A DNA stretch of 64,000 nt from Cohnella sp. GbtcB17 (GCF_019091135.1 NZ_JAGXJW010000018.1:1-64000), one strand, 5' to 3'; shown: positions 33,455-42,651, counted from the first letter of the stretch. Program-made: numbers and translations. The notes: a model not told the origin generated them from the sequence alone.

Positions 33455-33868
33455 TTGGATGATGCCGCCAAAAAACGATCGTTGATTCATAAATTCAAAG
33501 CGATGGCAAAAAAGCTGAAGTCCAACTTGCTGGCGATGTATTTGGCTTACCGCGACCCGCGCGTCCCGCTGTTCGCTAAAGCTTTCACAATCTGCGTGGT
33601 TGCTTATGCATTTAGTCCGATAGATTTGATCCCCGACTTTATACCGGTCCTTGGGTATCTGGACGACTTGATCATTGTACCGTTGGGTGTCTATATAGCC
33701 CTCAAGCTGCTCCCGCAAGAAGTGCTGGAGCAATGTCGGGCAAGGGCGGAGGAGCTAAGAGGTCGAGGTAAACAGAAGAACTGGATTGCGGGTGCGCTCA
33801 TCATTGCCCTTTGGGTCGCGCTGGCTGTGTGGGGGAGCTGGTATGTATATAGGTGGTTGGGGCGATAG
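33455..33868 (+). CDS. YkvA family protein (DUF1232)
   Basis: 137 aa. The DUF1232 signature PLFAKAFTICVVAYAFSPID followed by LIPDFIPVLGYLDDLIIVPL (about residues 37-75) is exact for the family. A C-terminal membrane segment (WIAGALIIALWVALAVWGSW) is present. Start TTG 33455 has AAAAGGATG upstream; no ATG is available. Role of YkvA is unknown. Less GC-rich than the block before. Confidence 0.87.
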   Translation: MDDAAKKRSLIHKFKAMAKKLKSNLLAMYLAYRDPRVPLFAKAFTICVVAYAFSPIDLIPDFIPVLGYLDDLIIVPLGVYIALKLLPQEVLEQCRARAEELRGRGKQKNWIAGALIIALWVALAVWGSWYVYRWLGR

Positions 33869-33893
33869 GATTGAGAGGAGATGAAGTTAAACG

Positions 33894-34391
33894 ATGGAAA
33901 ACACATTGCCTTTATTTATCGTGACGGGCGCAAGCGGATCCGGGAAAACGTACGTCATTAAGGAACTGCGGAGAATGATGCCTGATTTCGATATTTTCAA
34001 CCCTGATGATCTAGTTGAATTTATCGGACACGATTGGGAGAAAATGCGAAACATTTGGCTGCGGGTTGCGCGAAATATTGCTCAAAGCGGACGCATGACG
34101 ATCCTATGCGCAACGATGATGCCTTGGGATATTGAAAAATGTGCGGACTTTCCTTTTTTTAAGCATGTTTATTATCTAAATCTGCATTGCGACGAAAAAA
34201 CGCGCGAACAACGTCTGCGCGAAAGAAATTGGACGGAGGAAGAGATTCAAAACCACAAACATTTTGCCAAACGATTGCTTGAAATCGCCGATGAAGTCTA
34301 TAACCCGCCTATGCCTACTGTTGATACAACGAATGCGGATGTAACCGAGGTTGCCTCTCAAATAAAGGCGTGGGTTCACCGGTATGCTTGA
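33894..34391 (+). CDS. P-loop nucleoside/shikimate kinase-like protein
   Basis: 165 aa. Walker A is TGASGSGKT (about residues 11-19). FDIFNPDDLVEFIGHDWEKM holds the acidic residues of the substrate helix; ILCATMMPWDIEKCADFPFF and CDEKTREQRLRERNWTEEEI are the later core strand and lid. The general scheme fits AAA_18/AAA_33-type small kinases or NTPases. No substrate is evident. ATG 33894 follows GAGAGGAGATG. It stands 25 bp after ykvA and may be cotranscribed. Confidence 0.75.
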   Translation: MENTLPLFIVTGASGSGKTYVIKELRRMMPDFDIFNPDDLVEFIGHDWEKMRNIWLRVARNIAQSGRMTILCATMMPWDIEKCADFPFFKHVYYLNLHCDEKTREQRLRERNWTEEEIQNHKHFAKRLLEIADEVYNPPMPTVDTTNADVTEVASQIKAWVHRYA

Positions 34392-34511
34392 AGGGAAGTA
34401 GATTCAGGCGGACACATCCGCACCGACTAACCGCATCGCGGCCGCTCCTGATGGTCGCTTAAGTCGGTAGGTGTCGCGGATACAGGGATGTTATAGGAAA
34501 TATCGGCAAAC

Positions 34512-34540
34512 AAAAAATAAAAGTCACACTTTGGTGACTT
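34512..34540 (-). terminator. Intrinsic terminator for the minus-strand coiled-coil gene
   Basis: AAGTCAC pairs with GTGACTT; on the minus strand it is followed by TTTTATTTTTTG. Confidence 0.75.
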
Positions 34541-34544
34541 GAAA

Positions 34545-34835
34545 TTACTGTCTATTAAATTTCTCGAAGTCGGATTCTAAACGAAATACTCGTTTGTTAA
34601 GGGCAGCTATTTCAGCTTCTTTATCGAAGAAATCAGTGTTGATTTTTTCAAGCAAAGCGAAAATATCCTTAGGTTGTCCATCTTCAAGCCGTACAATGGC
34701 TTGATAAATGCTGTTAACTTGAAGGGCAGTCTGGCTTTGATTTTGATTTAAAATAAGTTGATTTTGACTAATTTGTTGAACTTCAGCTTTAAGATTAACT
34801 ATTTCTTCGAGAATCTGCTTTAAAATCTGATCCAA
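34545..34835 (-). CDS. Small coiled-coil protein
   Basis: 96 aa, mostly helical with heptad-like spacing: QILKQILEEIVNLKAEVQQI, then a Gln/Asn-rich stretch, then EAEIAALNKRVFRLESDFEK. It has no signal or membrane segment and resembles the small uncharacterised coiled-coil proteins common in Bacillales, some of which derive from phage or plasmid loci. Start TTG 34835 is favoured by AAAGGTGG eight bases upstream, although an ATG at 34871 extends the frame by 12 codons. AT-rich relative to neighbours. Confidence 0.6.
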   Translation of the reverse strand: MDQILKQILEEIVNLKAEVQQISQNQLILNQNQSQTALQVNSIYQAIVRLEDGQPKDIFALLEKINTDFFDKEAEIAALNKRVFRLESDFEKFNRQ

Positions 34836-35023
34836 AGTCAAACCCACCTTTCGTAATAAATAGTATAACATGACGGAATCAAGGAATCAGTGATTAATTG
34901 ACATAAAAATAGATTAGCAAGCTCATCAGAGAAGGCCGATACTTCCTATAACATTGGTTTTAGAAGCAGGTGTAATGGCAAGAAGACATTATTTTAGGAT
35001 GTCGATGCCGCACGCTGCTTAAT

Positions 35024-35815
35024 ATGTCCTATATCATGGTTGTGCTGTGGTTCGGCTTGTATTGGCTTTGTACCCATTACTTTATTATTTTTTTTCCGCC
35101 CATATTTATTATGTATTTCGGTTCTTTTCCACTGTCGATCGCATTCTGCATGTTCCTTCTTATTCGAATCAAAGAGCGTAGGAAAGAAACGATTCTAGTC
35201 CTGCTCCTGCTTCTGTCGCCGTTGCTCTGGCTCACTGTTGTGCATCCCCTATATTTGCACTTGAAGCAGAACGTGCTTCCTCCGACGGAGAAGATGATTC
35301 ATGCTTACCTGCATAGAGGGGCGGGTGGTCATATCCATGACCGCTACCTGAATACATGGAGGCTTCCTTCGGTCGTCTATCACAAGCGGGACAAGCAGCT
35401 CGACATTCATATGCGCTTCCGTTCCGAACCCTACAATGAATGGTTTTTCGAGGAGAACGCGAACGCGAACGACCGCGCTGGTTACATTGACCCGCAAGCG
35501 AGTGAAATATTTACGCCAGACCTGCTTGTAACGCAACTCCGCGAGTATTATACCTGCGTTTCGGCGTTGCCCGAAGTCACGACGGTTCCCCGGACGGTAT
35601 GGATTTATGGTTATTATGACGACAAGCTCGTTGCTCTAAACCGGTATGCTTGGAGGAATGGCGAATATCGCTTTGTCGGCAGCGATTATGCTTTATCTCT
35701 GATCGTACAAGGGGAAAAGTGGTATCTGAAAGTTGGCGCGCCTATGGCGGAGCCTGAGGTTATCGCAATAGGGGAAAGCAAACGGGCATGGTTGAAGAAT
35801 ATTCCGTTTTGGTAA
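35024..35815 (+). CDS. Hypothetical membrane protein with extracytoplasmic domain
   Basis: 263 aa. Three membrane segments near the start (IMVVLWFGLYWLC, YFIIFFPPIFIMYFGSFPLS, TILVLLLLLSPLLWLTVVHP) are followed by a soluble beta-rich domain (about 90-263) with RTVWIYGYYDDKLVALNRYA and GSDYALSLIVQGEKWYLKVG. No family is recognised. No clear ribosome binding site is seen before ATG 35024; the adjacent ATG at 35036 is another option. It precedes the asparaginase-like gene by 209 bp, with a promoter between them. Confidence 0.6.
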   Translation: MSYIMVVLWFGLYWLCTHYFIIFFPPIFIMYFGSFPLSIAFCMFLLIRIKERRKETILVLLLLLSPLLWLTVVHPLYLHLKQNVLPPTEKMIHAYLHRGAGGHIHDRYLNTWRLPSVVYHKRDKQLDIHMRFRSEPYNEWFFEENANANDRAGYIDPQASEIFTPDLLVTQLREYYTCVSALPEVTTVPRTVWIYGYYDDKLVALNRYAWRNGEYRFVGSDYALSLIVQGEKWYLKVGAPMAEPEVIAIGESKRAWLKNIPFW

Positions 35816-35905
35816 CTACCGGTTCTGTTCGCAGAGGCAACGCTAATTATGTAAGTGTATGTTACATAAACAATATTTGATTCAAGAATTCCAAAGTTGA
35901 TTCTA

Positions 35906-35953
35906 TATGACATCGTTAAATTTTCGATATTTAATGTCATGTATTATGACATC
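35906..35953. promoter_or_regulatory. TATGACATC repeats before the asparaginase promoter
   Basis: TATGACATC at 35906-35914 and 35945-35953 are direct repeats; ATGTCAT (35934-35940) between them is inverted to both. They sit 6 bp upstream of the -35 box, a usual place for an activator or repressor site. Confidence 0.45.
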
Positions 35954-35958
35954 ATATA

Positions 35959-35987
35959 TTGACTTTATTATATGGGCCAAATATAAT
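35959..35987 (+). promoter_or_regulatory. Consensus sigma-A promoter
   Basis: TTGACT (35959-35964), a 17-bp spacer, and TATAAT (35982-35987), 37 bp before the asparaginase-like start. Confidence 0.8.
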
Positions 35988-36024
35988 GCAAATAACATTA
36001 CATAAATATACCAAGGAGGATTTT

Positions 36025-37164
36025 ATGAACAAAAGACATGTGTTCAACAAAATGGTCGCCGCTGCCGTCGTAATTACCACGATCTTCACGGTGCCGTTTT
36101 TTCAACAGGAAACGGATGCCGCTGCCGCCAACGATTTACCGCACGTAACCATTGTCGGAATGGGAGGGACGATTACAAGCACCGCATACGGTCGCGATCT
36201 GTTTCAATCCTATGCGCCCGATAAGGTGTCCATCTCGGACATTCTTAAAAGATTACAACCTGAAATCTCTAAGATTGCAGATGTAAAAGTTCAAGAGTTA
36301 TATAATATCAATTCAGCCGAAACCACATCTGCAAACTTGTACGACCTCAGTCTGGCCATCGATAAAGCTTTGTCAGACACTGAGGTAGATGCCGTAGTAG
36401 TGAATGCTGGTACAAATATAATGGAAGAGCTCGCTTATTTTTCGGATTTAACGGTTCAGAGTGACAAGCCTGTCGTTTTCACGGGATCGATGCGGCAATC
36501 CAATACTTTTTCATTTGACGGAGAAGCTAATTTGTTCAATGCTATTCGTCTGGCAGCAAGTGGCGAAACAAAATGCTATGGCACAGTACTCATGATGAAC
36601 GACGAATTTTTTGCTGCAAGAGAAGTTAGAAAGACCGATGCTTTACGTCTGGATACTTTTGACGGAGGGCGCTACGGAGCCCTTGGTACGGTAGATGAAA
36701 ACCGGATTAGATCTGTCAGAGCCCCAGCTCGGGTTATGGCTTGTGGAACCGAAGCCTGGAAAACGCCTTTCGACCTGAAAAAAGTAAAACGGGAGGATCT
36801 GGCGAAGGTTGAAGTTGTTTATAGTTATACTGAAGCAAGCGGACTTCCTATTAAAGCGTTAGCGGAAGCGGGCGTAAAGGGAATTGTCACTGCCGGGCAC
36901 GGAGCCGGCGGTATTTCCACCGATCAGATCAATGCCCGCAAAGAAGCGATAGAAAAAGGAGTCGTATTTGTAAGTGCGACCCGTACTGGATCGGGAGCGG
37001 TTTACGATACGGGTACGCCGGGCATCATCGGTGCAGCGGATTTGATGCCACAGAAAGCGCGTATATTGCTGCAAATGGGGCTTACCTTCTCTAAAGATCC
37101 TGAACAGATAAGAAAATGGTTTAAATCCATCGGGGTACCCGAGTTCAATATGTCTGGTCGCTAA
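36025..37164 (+). CDS. Exported L-asparaginase family protein with altered active site
   Basis: 379 aa, signal peptide about 1-33. Family features: nucleophile Thr49 in GMGGTI, K203 in REVRKTDALRL, VFTGSMRQSNTFSFDGEANL (about 152-171) and the domain-closing VTAGHGAGGIST. However, the second catalytic motif, HGTDT in type II asparaginases, here reads AGTNI (128-132): Thr130 is kept but the Asp that helps bind and activate the substrate is Asn131 and the His is Ala128. It may act on another amide, or bind without fast turnover. ATG 36025 follows AAGGAGGA; a consensus promoter and TATGACATC repeats lie just upstream, so it is probably well expressed and regulated. A strong terminator follows. 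Confidence 0.85.
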   Translation: MNKRHVFNKMVAAAVVITTIFTVPFFQQETDAAAANDLPHVTIVGMGGTITSTAYGRDLFQSYAPDKVSISDILKRLQPEISKIADVKVQELYNINSAETTSANLYDLSLAIDKALSDTEVDAVVVNAGTNIMEELAYFSDLTVQSDKPVVFTGSMRQSNTFSFDGEANLFNAIRLAASGETKCYGTVLMMNDEFFAAREVRKTDALRLDTFDGGRYGALGTVDENRIRSVRAPARVMACGTEAWKTPFDLKKVKREDLAKVEVVYSYTEASGLPIKALAEAGVKGIVTAGHGAGGISTDQINARKEAIEKGVVFVSATRTGSGAVYDTGTPGIIGAADLMPQKARILLQMGLTFSKDPEQIRKWFKSIGVPEFNMSGR

Positions 37165-37190
37165 GGAACTTTAATTAAATTTAAATCGTC

Positions 37191-37238
37191 AAACGGGCGA
37201 AGCAGAGGTATTTCCTGCTTCGTCCCGTTTGCGTTTTT
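37191..37238 (+). terminator. Strong rho-independent terminator
   Basis: AAACGGG.GAAGCAG pairs with CTGCTTCG.CCCGTTT, followed by GCGTTTTT. Starts 27 bp after the asparaginase-like stop. Confidence 0.9.
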
Positions 37239-37380
37239 GGGCTATGACTGCTTTAAAATGGCGCGCTTGTCGCAAAATGTTGTCGGAATTCGCGCCCGTT
37301 TGTGGTAGGATGGACTGGCCTTCAAATTGAGGCAAATACAGACACAGATAAAGAAGATAGGATTAGGAGATTGCCATCGT

Positions 37381-38586
37381 ATGTCTAACCAGAACAACCC
37401 GCATGTCGTCAGACAAGCGTTATTGCTCGGGCTTTTTTCGACGCTCGGGCCGTTTACGATCGATATGTACCTGCCGGCGTTCCCGGAGATCGTCGAGCGA
37501 TTCGGCACGACCGCTTCGCTGGTGCAGCTCAGCCTCACTGCCTGTCTGCTAGGCCTCGGCATCGGCCAGCTCGTGATGGGCTCGCTCAGCGACGTCCACG
37601 GCAGGCGCAATCCGCTGCTCATCGCCATGGCCTTTTATGTGCTCGCCTCGTTAGGCTGCGCGCTTTCGCCGCATATCGGCGTGCTGATCGCCTGCCGGTT
37701 CGTGCAGGGCTTCGCGGCGTCGGCGGGCATCGTCATCTCTCGCGCGATCGCGCGCGACCTGTACGAAGGCCACGCGCTCACCCGGTTTTTCTCGCTGCTC
37801 CTGCTGGTCGGCAATTTGGGACCGCTCGTGGCGCCGGTCGCCGGCAGCGGCGTCCTGTCGTTTTCCTCCTGGATCGGCGTGTTCGTGGCGCTGTCGCTGC
37901 TCGGCATCTACTTGTGGAGCATGACCAAGTGGCGCCTGAAGGAGACGCTCCCGGTCGAGCTACGGAGCCCGAGCAACTTCAAGCAGCAGCTACGGAACTA
38001 TGGCACGCTTCTGCGCGACCGCCAGTTCGTCGGCTACATGCTGGCCCAGGGCATCATGATCGCAGGCGTGTTCGCCTACGTCTCGGGAACGCCGTTCATT
38101 TACCAGAATATATACGGCGCTTCGCCGACCTTGTTCGCGCTGTTGTTCGGCTCGAACGGCATCAGCCTGATCATCGGTTCGCAGATCGTCGGACGGGCGT
38201 CGCATCGTATATCCGAGCGCGCCTTCCTGCTGTTCGGCCTGTGGATGGCCATGATCGCCAGCGTCGCTGTCCTGATCGTGGCTTACGTGCACGGTCCGTT
38301 GTTCACGCTCGTCATTCCGCTGTTCGTATTCGTCGCGTCCATCGGCATGACGTCCACGGCGGCGTTCCCGCTGGCCATGGAGAGCCAGGCGAAAATGGCG
38401 GGCAGCGCCGCCGCACTGCTCGGCGTCATTCCGTTCCTGCTCGGCGCGGTCGTCTCGCCGCTCGTCGGCATCGCGGGTGAAGATACAGCCGTTCCGCTCG
38501 GCGTCATCATCCTGGCGACGAGCGCGGCCGCAATGCTCGCTTATTTCCTGCTGGTGAGACGCGGACGAACGGCCGAGCAAGCTTAA
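37381..38586 (+). CDS. Bcr/CflA-type MFS multidrug efflux transporter
   Basis: 401 aa, 12 membrane segments. Signatures: GPFTIDMYLPAFPEI (about 21-35) is near exact for the Bcr/CflA group; GIGQLVMGSLSDVHGRRNPL (about 61-80) holds the loop 2-3 motif; CRFVQGFAASAGIVISRAIA (about 105-124) is the motif C-like helix. Bcr/CflA pumps expel bicyclomycin, chloramphenicol and related drugs using the proton gradient. ATG 37381 is preceded by TTAGGAG. It stands alone and is GC-rich, unlike the AT-richer block just before. Confidence 0.92.
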   Translation: MSNQNNPHVVRQALLLGLFSTLGPFTIDMYLPAFPEIVERFGTTASLVQLSLTACLLGLGIGQLVMGSLSDVHGRRNPLLIAMAFYVLASLGCALSPHIGVLIACRFVQGFAASAGIVISRAIARDLYEGHALTRFFSLLLLVGNLGPLVAPVAGSGVLSFSSWIGVFVALSLLGIYLWSMTKWRLKETLPVELRSPSNFKQQLRNYGTLLRDRQFVGYMLAQGIMIAGVFAYVSGTPFIYQNIYGASPTLFALLFGSNGISLIIGSQIVGRASHRISERAFLLFGLWMAMIASVAVLIVAYVHGPLFTLVIPLFVFVASIGMTSTAAFPLAMESQAKMAGSAAALLGVIPFLLGAVVSPLVGIAGEDTAVPLGVIILATSAAAMLAYFLLVRRGRTAEQA

Positions 38587-38644
38587 GCCAGGCGCAGTCG
38601 GCCCATTCCGCTTCTTGCCGCATTACAATATCGGAGGTGCTCCC

Positions 38645-38950
38645 ATGTCCGTCAACCCGAAGCTCCAGCAATTGTTGGCCGACGAAGGCGTCAAGTTTTC
38701 CGCATTGGATATTTTTAACCAGCAGTTCGATAAAGGCCGCATGATGTCGAGGCGCTACGATGCCGATCAGGTGGACGCATTTTTGGACCAGGTCGTGAAG
38801 GATTACGAGAAGCTGTACAAGCTCCTCGGCGACATGCAGGTGGAGATCGATGCGTTCCGCGAGTCCATCACGAACAAGGCGGAAATGTCGGTCGAGCATC
38901 TGCACGTCCGCTTGCGGAAGATCGAGCATTATTTGCAAAGCAACCGCTAA
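38645..38950 (+). CDS. Small DivIVA-domain protein
   Basis: 101 aa. FSALDIFNQQFDKGRMMSRR followed by YDADQVDAFLDQVVKDYEKL (about residues 19-58) matches the N-terminal membrane-binding domain of DivIVA/GpsB. The rest is a coiled coil (SVEHLHVRLRKIEHYL). It is shorter than DivIVA and resembles GpsB in size, but a longer N-terminal lead and the absence of a usual GpsB C-terminal part leave the exact role open. Probably binds curved membrane at septum or poles. ATG 38645 follows CGGAGGTG. Confidence 0.85.
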   Translation: MSVNPKLQQLLADEGVKFSALDIFNQQFDKGRMMSRRYDADQVDAFLDQVVKDYEKLYKLLGDMQVEIDAFRESITNKAEMSVEHLHVRLRKIEHYLQSNR

Positions 38951-39082
38951 AAAGCGATCCGTACAAAAATGAAAACATCCGACCAGGTGCCGATCGTTCA
39001 TAAAACTGCACATTGTTGAGTTGTGCCGCCGGACCGCCGCGCATACCATGAGGCTACATTCCGAAGAGGAAGGAAGTTTGTC

Positions 39083-42049
39083 ATGGAAAACGCAAGCAAA
39101 AGCGCGGAGGCGGCATCGATCAAGCAGCCGCGCGAAGAGACAGGACCCGCTTGGCCCGCCGAGCTGATGGCGAACGCCAACCTCCCGTTCCGGCCGTCGG
39201 ACGCGCTCGTCACGACGCAGAACCCGCCCGACTTCGGATGGCCCTTCGTCCCCGGCGCGGACCGGTACCGGTTGGAGCTCGCGCGCGATGCCGCCTTCGA
39301 CGGCGGCGCGATCGTGTCCGCGGAGCCGACGATCAACTTTTATAATTTTCCGCACATTTTAGAAGAAGGCACCTGGCATTGGCGCGTGCGGTTCCATTTG
39401 CCTGAGACCGGCTGGTCCGCGTGGAGCGACGTGCGCAGATTCCGTATTGAGGAAGTCAGCGTGCCGTTTCCCGTGCCGCCGATCGACGAGCTGCTCGCGC
39501 GCATGGAGACGGCCCATCCGCGGGTATGGACGAACCCTCGGGAGCTTGAGGCATTCCGCGAGCGACGCCTGCACGGCGTCGCTAAAATCGTGTTCGAGCA
39601 CGTCCGGGATTCGGTTCTGTCGCGGATGGAAGACCCGCTGCCGCCGGATCCAACCTTCCCGTACATGGACAGGTCTATCTCCAGCGTGTCGCCGGAATGG
39701 GTTAAGGCGCTGCAGGATTTGCGCAAGTACGCCGACACTGCGCTCGATCATCTGCTTAAAGCCGCGTTCGTCTATCTGATCACGGGAGACCGCGAGATCG
39801 GCGAGCACGCCAAAGCCCATCTGCTGAACTTCGCCTCCTGGGATCCTGAAGCGGCTACGCGCTTCGATATCAACGACCAGGTGCACCGCGCCGTCGCGTA
39901 CCGCTCCGCCATCGCCTACGACTGGCTGCACGACCTGTTGTCTCCCGCCGAGCGGCAGGCCGTCCAGGATATGGTGCGCACGCGCATCGCGGTGTTGATC
40001 GAGCATTACCTGGACCGTCAGCCGATCAACCAGTATCCGTTCGACTCCCACGGCTGGACGATCGCTGGCTACATCGGGTTGATGGGCACGATCCTGCTGC
40101 ACGACATCCCCGAAGCTGAAGTGTGGGTGCGCCGCGCCGTGCCCGCGTTCATCAATCTGCTCCCGCCGTGGGGCGGCGAGGACGGCTCGTGGTCGCAGGG
40201 CACCGGCTACTGGCAGTGGTCGTCCGGCTCGAACAAGGAGCTTATGGACGTGCTGCTTAGCGCGGGCGCCATCGACGCGTACGACAAGGCGTTTTCGCGG
40301 CACGAGGGACTGTACCCGATCTATATGTTCCCGCACGGCAGCCCGACCGGCGTGTTCGGCAACGATAGCCAATACCTGCCGGACTGGCCCAGCATCGGCC
40401 TGCTGAACCGGCTGGCTCAGGTGTACGGCGATCCGCGTTTGCAGTGGGCGGCGGAGGCGATCGGCGAGCGGACGGCTTCGGGGCTGCAGGATTATTTCTA
40501 CGGGGACGAAAGCATCGCGCCGCGGCCGCCTGCGGACCTGCCGAAGGCGAAGTGGTTCCCGACGACGGGGCTTGTCGCCATGCACAGCGATCTGACTGAT
40601 CCCGAGCGGCTCTCGCTCTACTTCAAGTCGAGCCCGTACGGCAGCTACAGCCATAGCCAGGCGGACCAGAACGGCTTCATCATCCACGCGTTCGGCGAGA
40701 CGCTGGCGCTCAAGAGTGGATACTACGATTATTACAATAGCGTTCATCATCGCGGCTACACCAAACGGACGTATTCCGCGAACGCTATCACATTCGACGG
40801 GCGACAGGGCCAGCCGATCGACGATTTCGACGCCAAGGGTCGCATGATCGGGTTCGCTTCGCATCCCGCCTTCGACGCGGCGACGGGCGACGCGGTCTTG
40901 GCCTACCGGGGGAGCGAGTTGTCCCGCGCGCTGCGGCATATCGTCTACATGAAGCCGTCTGTATTCGTCGTCATCGACGATCTGGCCGCTTCCGATCCGG
41001 ATGGCGTTTCCTTCGAGTGGAACCTTCACGCCGACGAGCGTCTGACGCTCGATCCGGAAGGCGGCGCGACGATCGAGAAGGGTAAGGCCGGGCTGCAGGT
41101 ACGGCTGCACGGCGCTGATTCGCTCGGCAGCCGGGCCGCGGTCGAGACCCGGTTCCTCGATCCCGAAGGGAACGAGGCAACGCCGGTCGCATGGGCGGCC
41201 GGCAAGTCGCAGGTGCACGCAACGTTCTCGACGCCGAAGCAGCGGGCGGCGGTATTGATCGCGACGCTGGCGCCTTACCGGCTGGACGGCGGCGCGCCTG
41301 CGACGGTCGCGACGGCGGAGTGCGACGGCTATGTCCGGCTGTCGTTCGAAGGCGACGCCGTGCTCTATGTTCGAACGGCTGCCGCCGGCACGGTCGATAC
41401 CGGCGCCGACGGCTATCGCTTCGACGGCGCGGCGCTGGCCGTGCGTGGCGATGCGCTCCTGCTCGTGCAGGGCACGCGGGTCGAGCGTGACGGGAGCGTC
41501 GTCTTCGAGAGCGACGCGTCGGCAACGGCTGCTTGGGGCGACGGACGGCTGTCCGCGTCTGCCGACCGGGATGTCTCGCTCTCGTTGGCGGTGCCGGGCA
41601 AGGTCGCGCTGCGCGAGCTGGCGACTGGCCGGGTGCTGCCGGCGGACGGCGATGCCGCGGCCCGGCTTGGCAGCGGGGGTGTGTACTGGACCGCGGCGTC
41701 CGGGCGCCTGGCGCTCCGGCTGGAGCAAGGCCAGCACGCTTTCCGGCTGGACGACGCATCGCAGCCGGGGCCGCTTGCGCCGGTGACGCTGCCGACCGAG
41801 ATCGACGGCGCCGCAGGGGAGATGGTGCTCGAGGCCTGGCGCGACGTCGACGGAGACCGCCTCGCCTGGGGCCGCCTCGCGTTGGAGGCGGGCGAGTACG
41901 AGGTGCTGGGCGCGCCGGCAGGCTTCACGTTCGCGCGGCACGGCCGCATCGAACGCGGCGCGCTTGGCGCCGGCGAGCCCGTGTTGCTGCGCGGCGAGCC
42001 GGGGACGCTGCGGCTGCGGCGCGTCGGCGAAGCGGGCGAGCCGCGCTGA
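39083..42049 (+). CDS. Heparinase II/III-type polysaccharide lyase (DUF4962)
   Basis: 988 aa, cytoplasmic by sequence (no signal peptide). Order: beta-rich fibronectin-like domain (about 45-125, PPDFGWPFVPGADRYRLELA), alpha/alpha toroid (about 140-480, DUF4962 type, with GYIGLMGTILLHDIPEAE and GGEDGSWSQGTGYWQW), then heparinase II/III-like beta sandwich (about 500-760) starting YGSYSHSQADQNGFIIHAFG, where His and the Tyr-rich loop YYDYYNSVHHRGYTKRTYS would form the active site. The last 220 residues are extra and GC-rich. Such enzymes cut uronate-containing chains by elimination. Start ATG 39083 follows GAGGAAGGAAG. Lies alone; a repeat array follows its stop. Confidence 0.85.
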   Translation: MENASKSAEAASIKQPREETGPAWPAELMANANLPFRPSDALVTTQNPPDFGWPFVPGADRYRLELARDAAFDGGAIVSAEPTINFYNFPHILEEGTWHWRVRFHLPETGWSAWSDVRRFRIEEVSVPFPVPPIDELLARMETAHPRVWTNPRELEAFRERRLHGVAKIVFEHVRDSVLSRMEDPLPPDPTFPYMDRSISSVSPEWVKALQDLRKYADTALDHLLKAAFVYLITGDREIGEHAKAHLLNFASWDPEAATRFDINDQVHRAVAYRSAIAYDWLHDLLSPAERQAVQDMVRTRIAVLIEHYLDRQPINQYPFDSHGWTIAGYIGLMGTILLHDIPEAEVWVRRAVPAFINLLPPWGGEDGSWSQGTGYWQWSSGSNKELMDVLLSAGAIDAYDKAFSRHEGLYPIYMFPHGSPTGVFGNDSQYLPDWPSIGLLNRLAQVYGDPRLQWAAEAIGERTASGLQDYFYGDESIAPRPPADLPKAKWFPTTGLVAMHSDLTDPERLSLYFKSSPYGSYSHSQADQNGFIIHAFGETLALKSGYYDYYNSVHHRGYTKRTYSANAITFDGRQGQPIDDFDAKGRMIGFASHPAFDAATGDAVLAYRGSELSRALRHIVYMKPSVFVVIDDLAASDPDGVSFEWNLHADERLTLDPEGGATIEKGKAGLQVRLHGADSLGSRAAVETRFLDPEGNEATPVAWAAGKSQVHATFSTPKQRAAVLIATLAPYRLDGGAPATVATAECDGYVRLSFEGDAVLYVRTAAAGTVDTGADGYRFDGAALAVRGDALLLVQGTRVERDGSVVFESDASATAAWGDGRLSASADRDVSLSLAVPGKVALRELATGRVLPADGDAAARLGSGGVYWTAASGRLALRLEQGQHAFRLDDASQPGPLAPVTLPTEIDGAAGEMVLEAWRDVDGDRLAWGRLALEAGEYEVLGAPAGFTFARHGRIERGALGAGEPVLLRGEPGTLRLRRVGEAGEPR

Positions 42050-42087
42050 GCCGCGCCGCGTCGGCGAGCGGGGGCTCCTGCGGTCGG

Positions 42088-42620
42088 GGATAGCGCGATT
42101 TTGCGCTATTCCGTGTATCGCGTGAGCAACGTGCGTGCGGTTGACGGGCGAGCGTTTGAGAATAGCGCGATTTTGCGCTATTCCGAGTATCGTGTGAGCG
42201 ACGGGCGTGCGGTTGCCGGGGCGTGCGTCCGAGAATAGCGCGATTTTGCGCTATTCCGCGTATCGCGTGAGCGACTGGTGTGCGGTTGCCGGGGGTGCCG
42301 TTCGAGAATAGCGCGATTTTGCGCTATTCCGAGTATCGCGTGAGCCGCGGGCGTTCGATGGCAGGGCGTGCGTTCGAGAATAGCGCGATTTTGCGCTATT
42401 CCGGGTATCGCGTGAGCGGCGTGCGTTCGAGAATAGCGCGATTTTGCGCTATTCCGGGTATCGCGTGAGCGACGGGCGTGCGGTTGCGGGGCGAGCGCCC
42501 GAGAATAGCGCGATTTTGCGCTATTCCGGGTATCGCGTGAGCGGCGTGCGTGCGGTGGCAGGGCGTGGGATCGAGAATAGCGCGATTTTGCGCTATTCCG
42601 CGTATCGCGTGAGCAGCGTG
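42088..42620. repeat. Eight-unit tandem array of palindromic 72-bp repeats
   Basis: GAATAGCGC-GATTTT-GCGCTATTC palindromes occur at 42090, 42160, 42233, 42306, 42378, 42431, 42503 and 42575, always followed by CNGTATCG.GTGAGC. Spacing is 72-73 bp, except one 53-bp step. The sequence between the palindromes is also conserved (GTGCGTGCGGTTG-like), so units are true tandem copies. Begins 38 bp after the lyase stop. The region from 42050 to 42088 and 42620 to 42650 is otherwise featureless. Confidence 0.9.
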
Positions 42621-42651
42621 CGTGGGATGCCGGGCAGGCGGTTACCCAAAT

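Noticed and set aside
39359-41941. 860-codon minus-strand ORF opposite the heparinase-type lyase
   Set aside because: Antisense shadow; the plus strand has a conserved lyase domain and a ribosome binding site.
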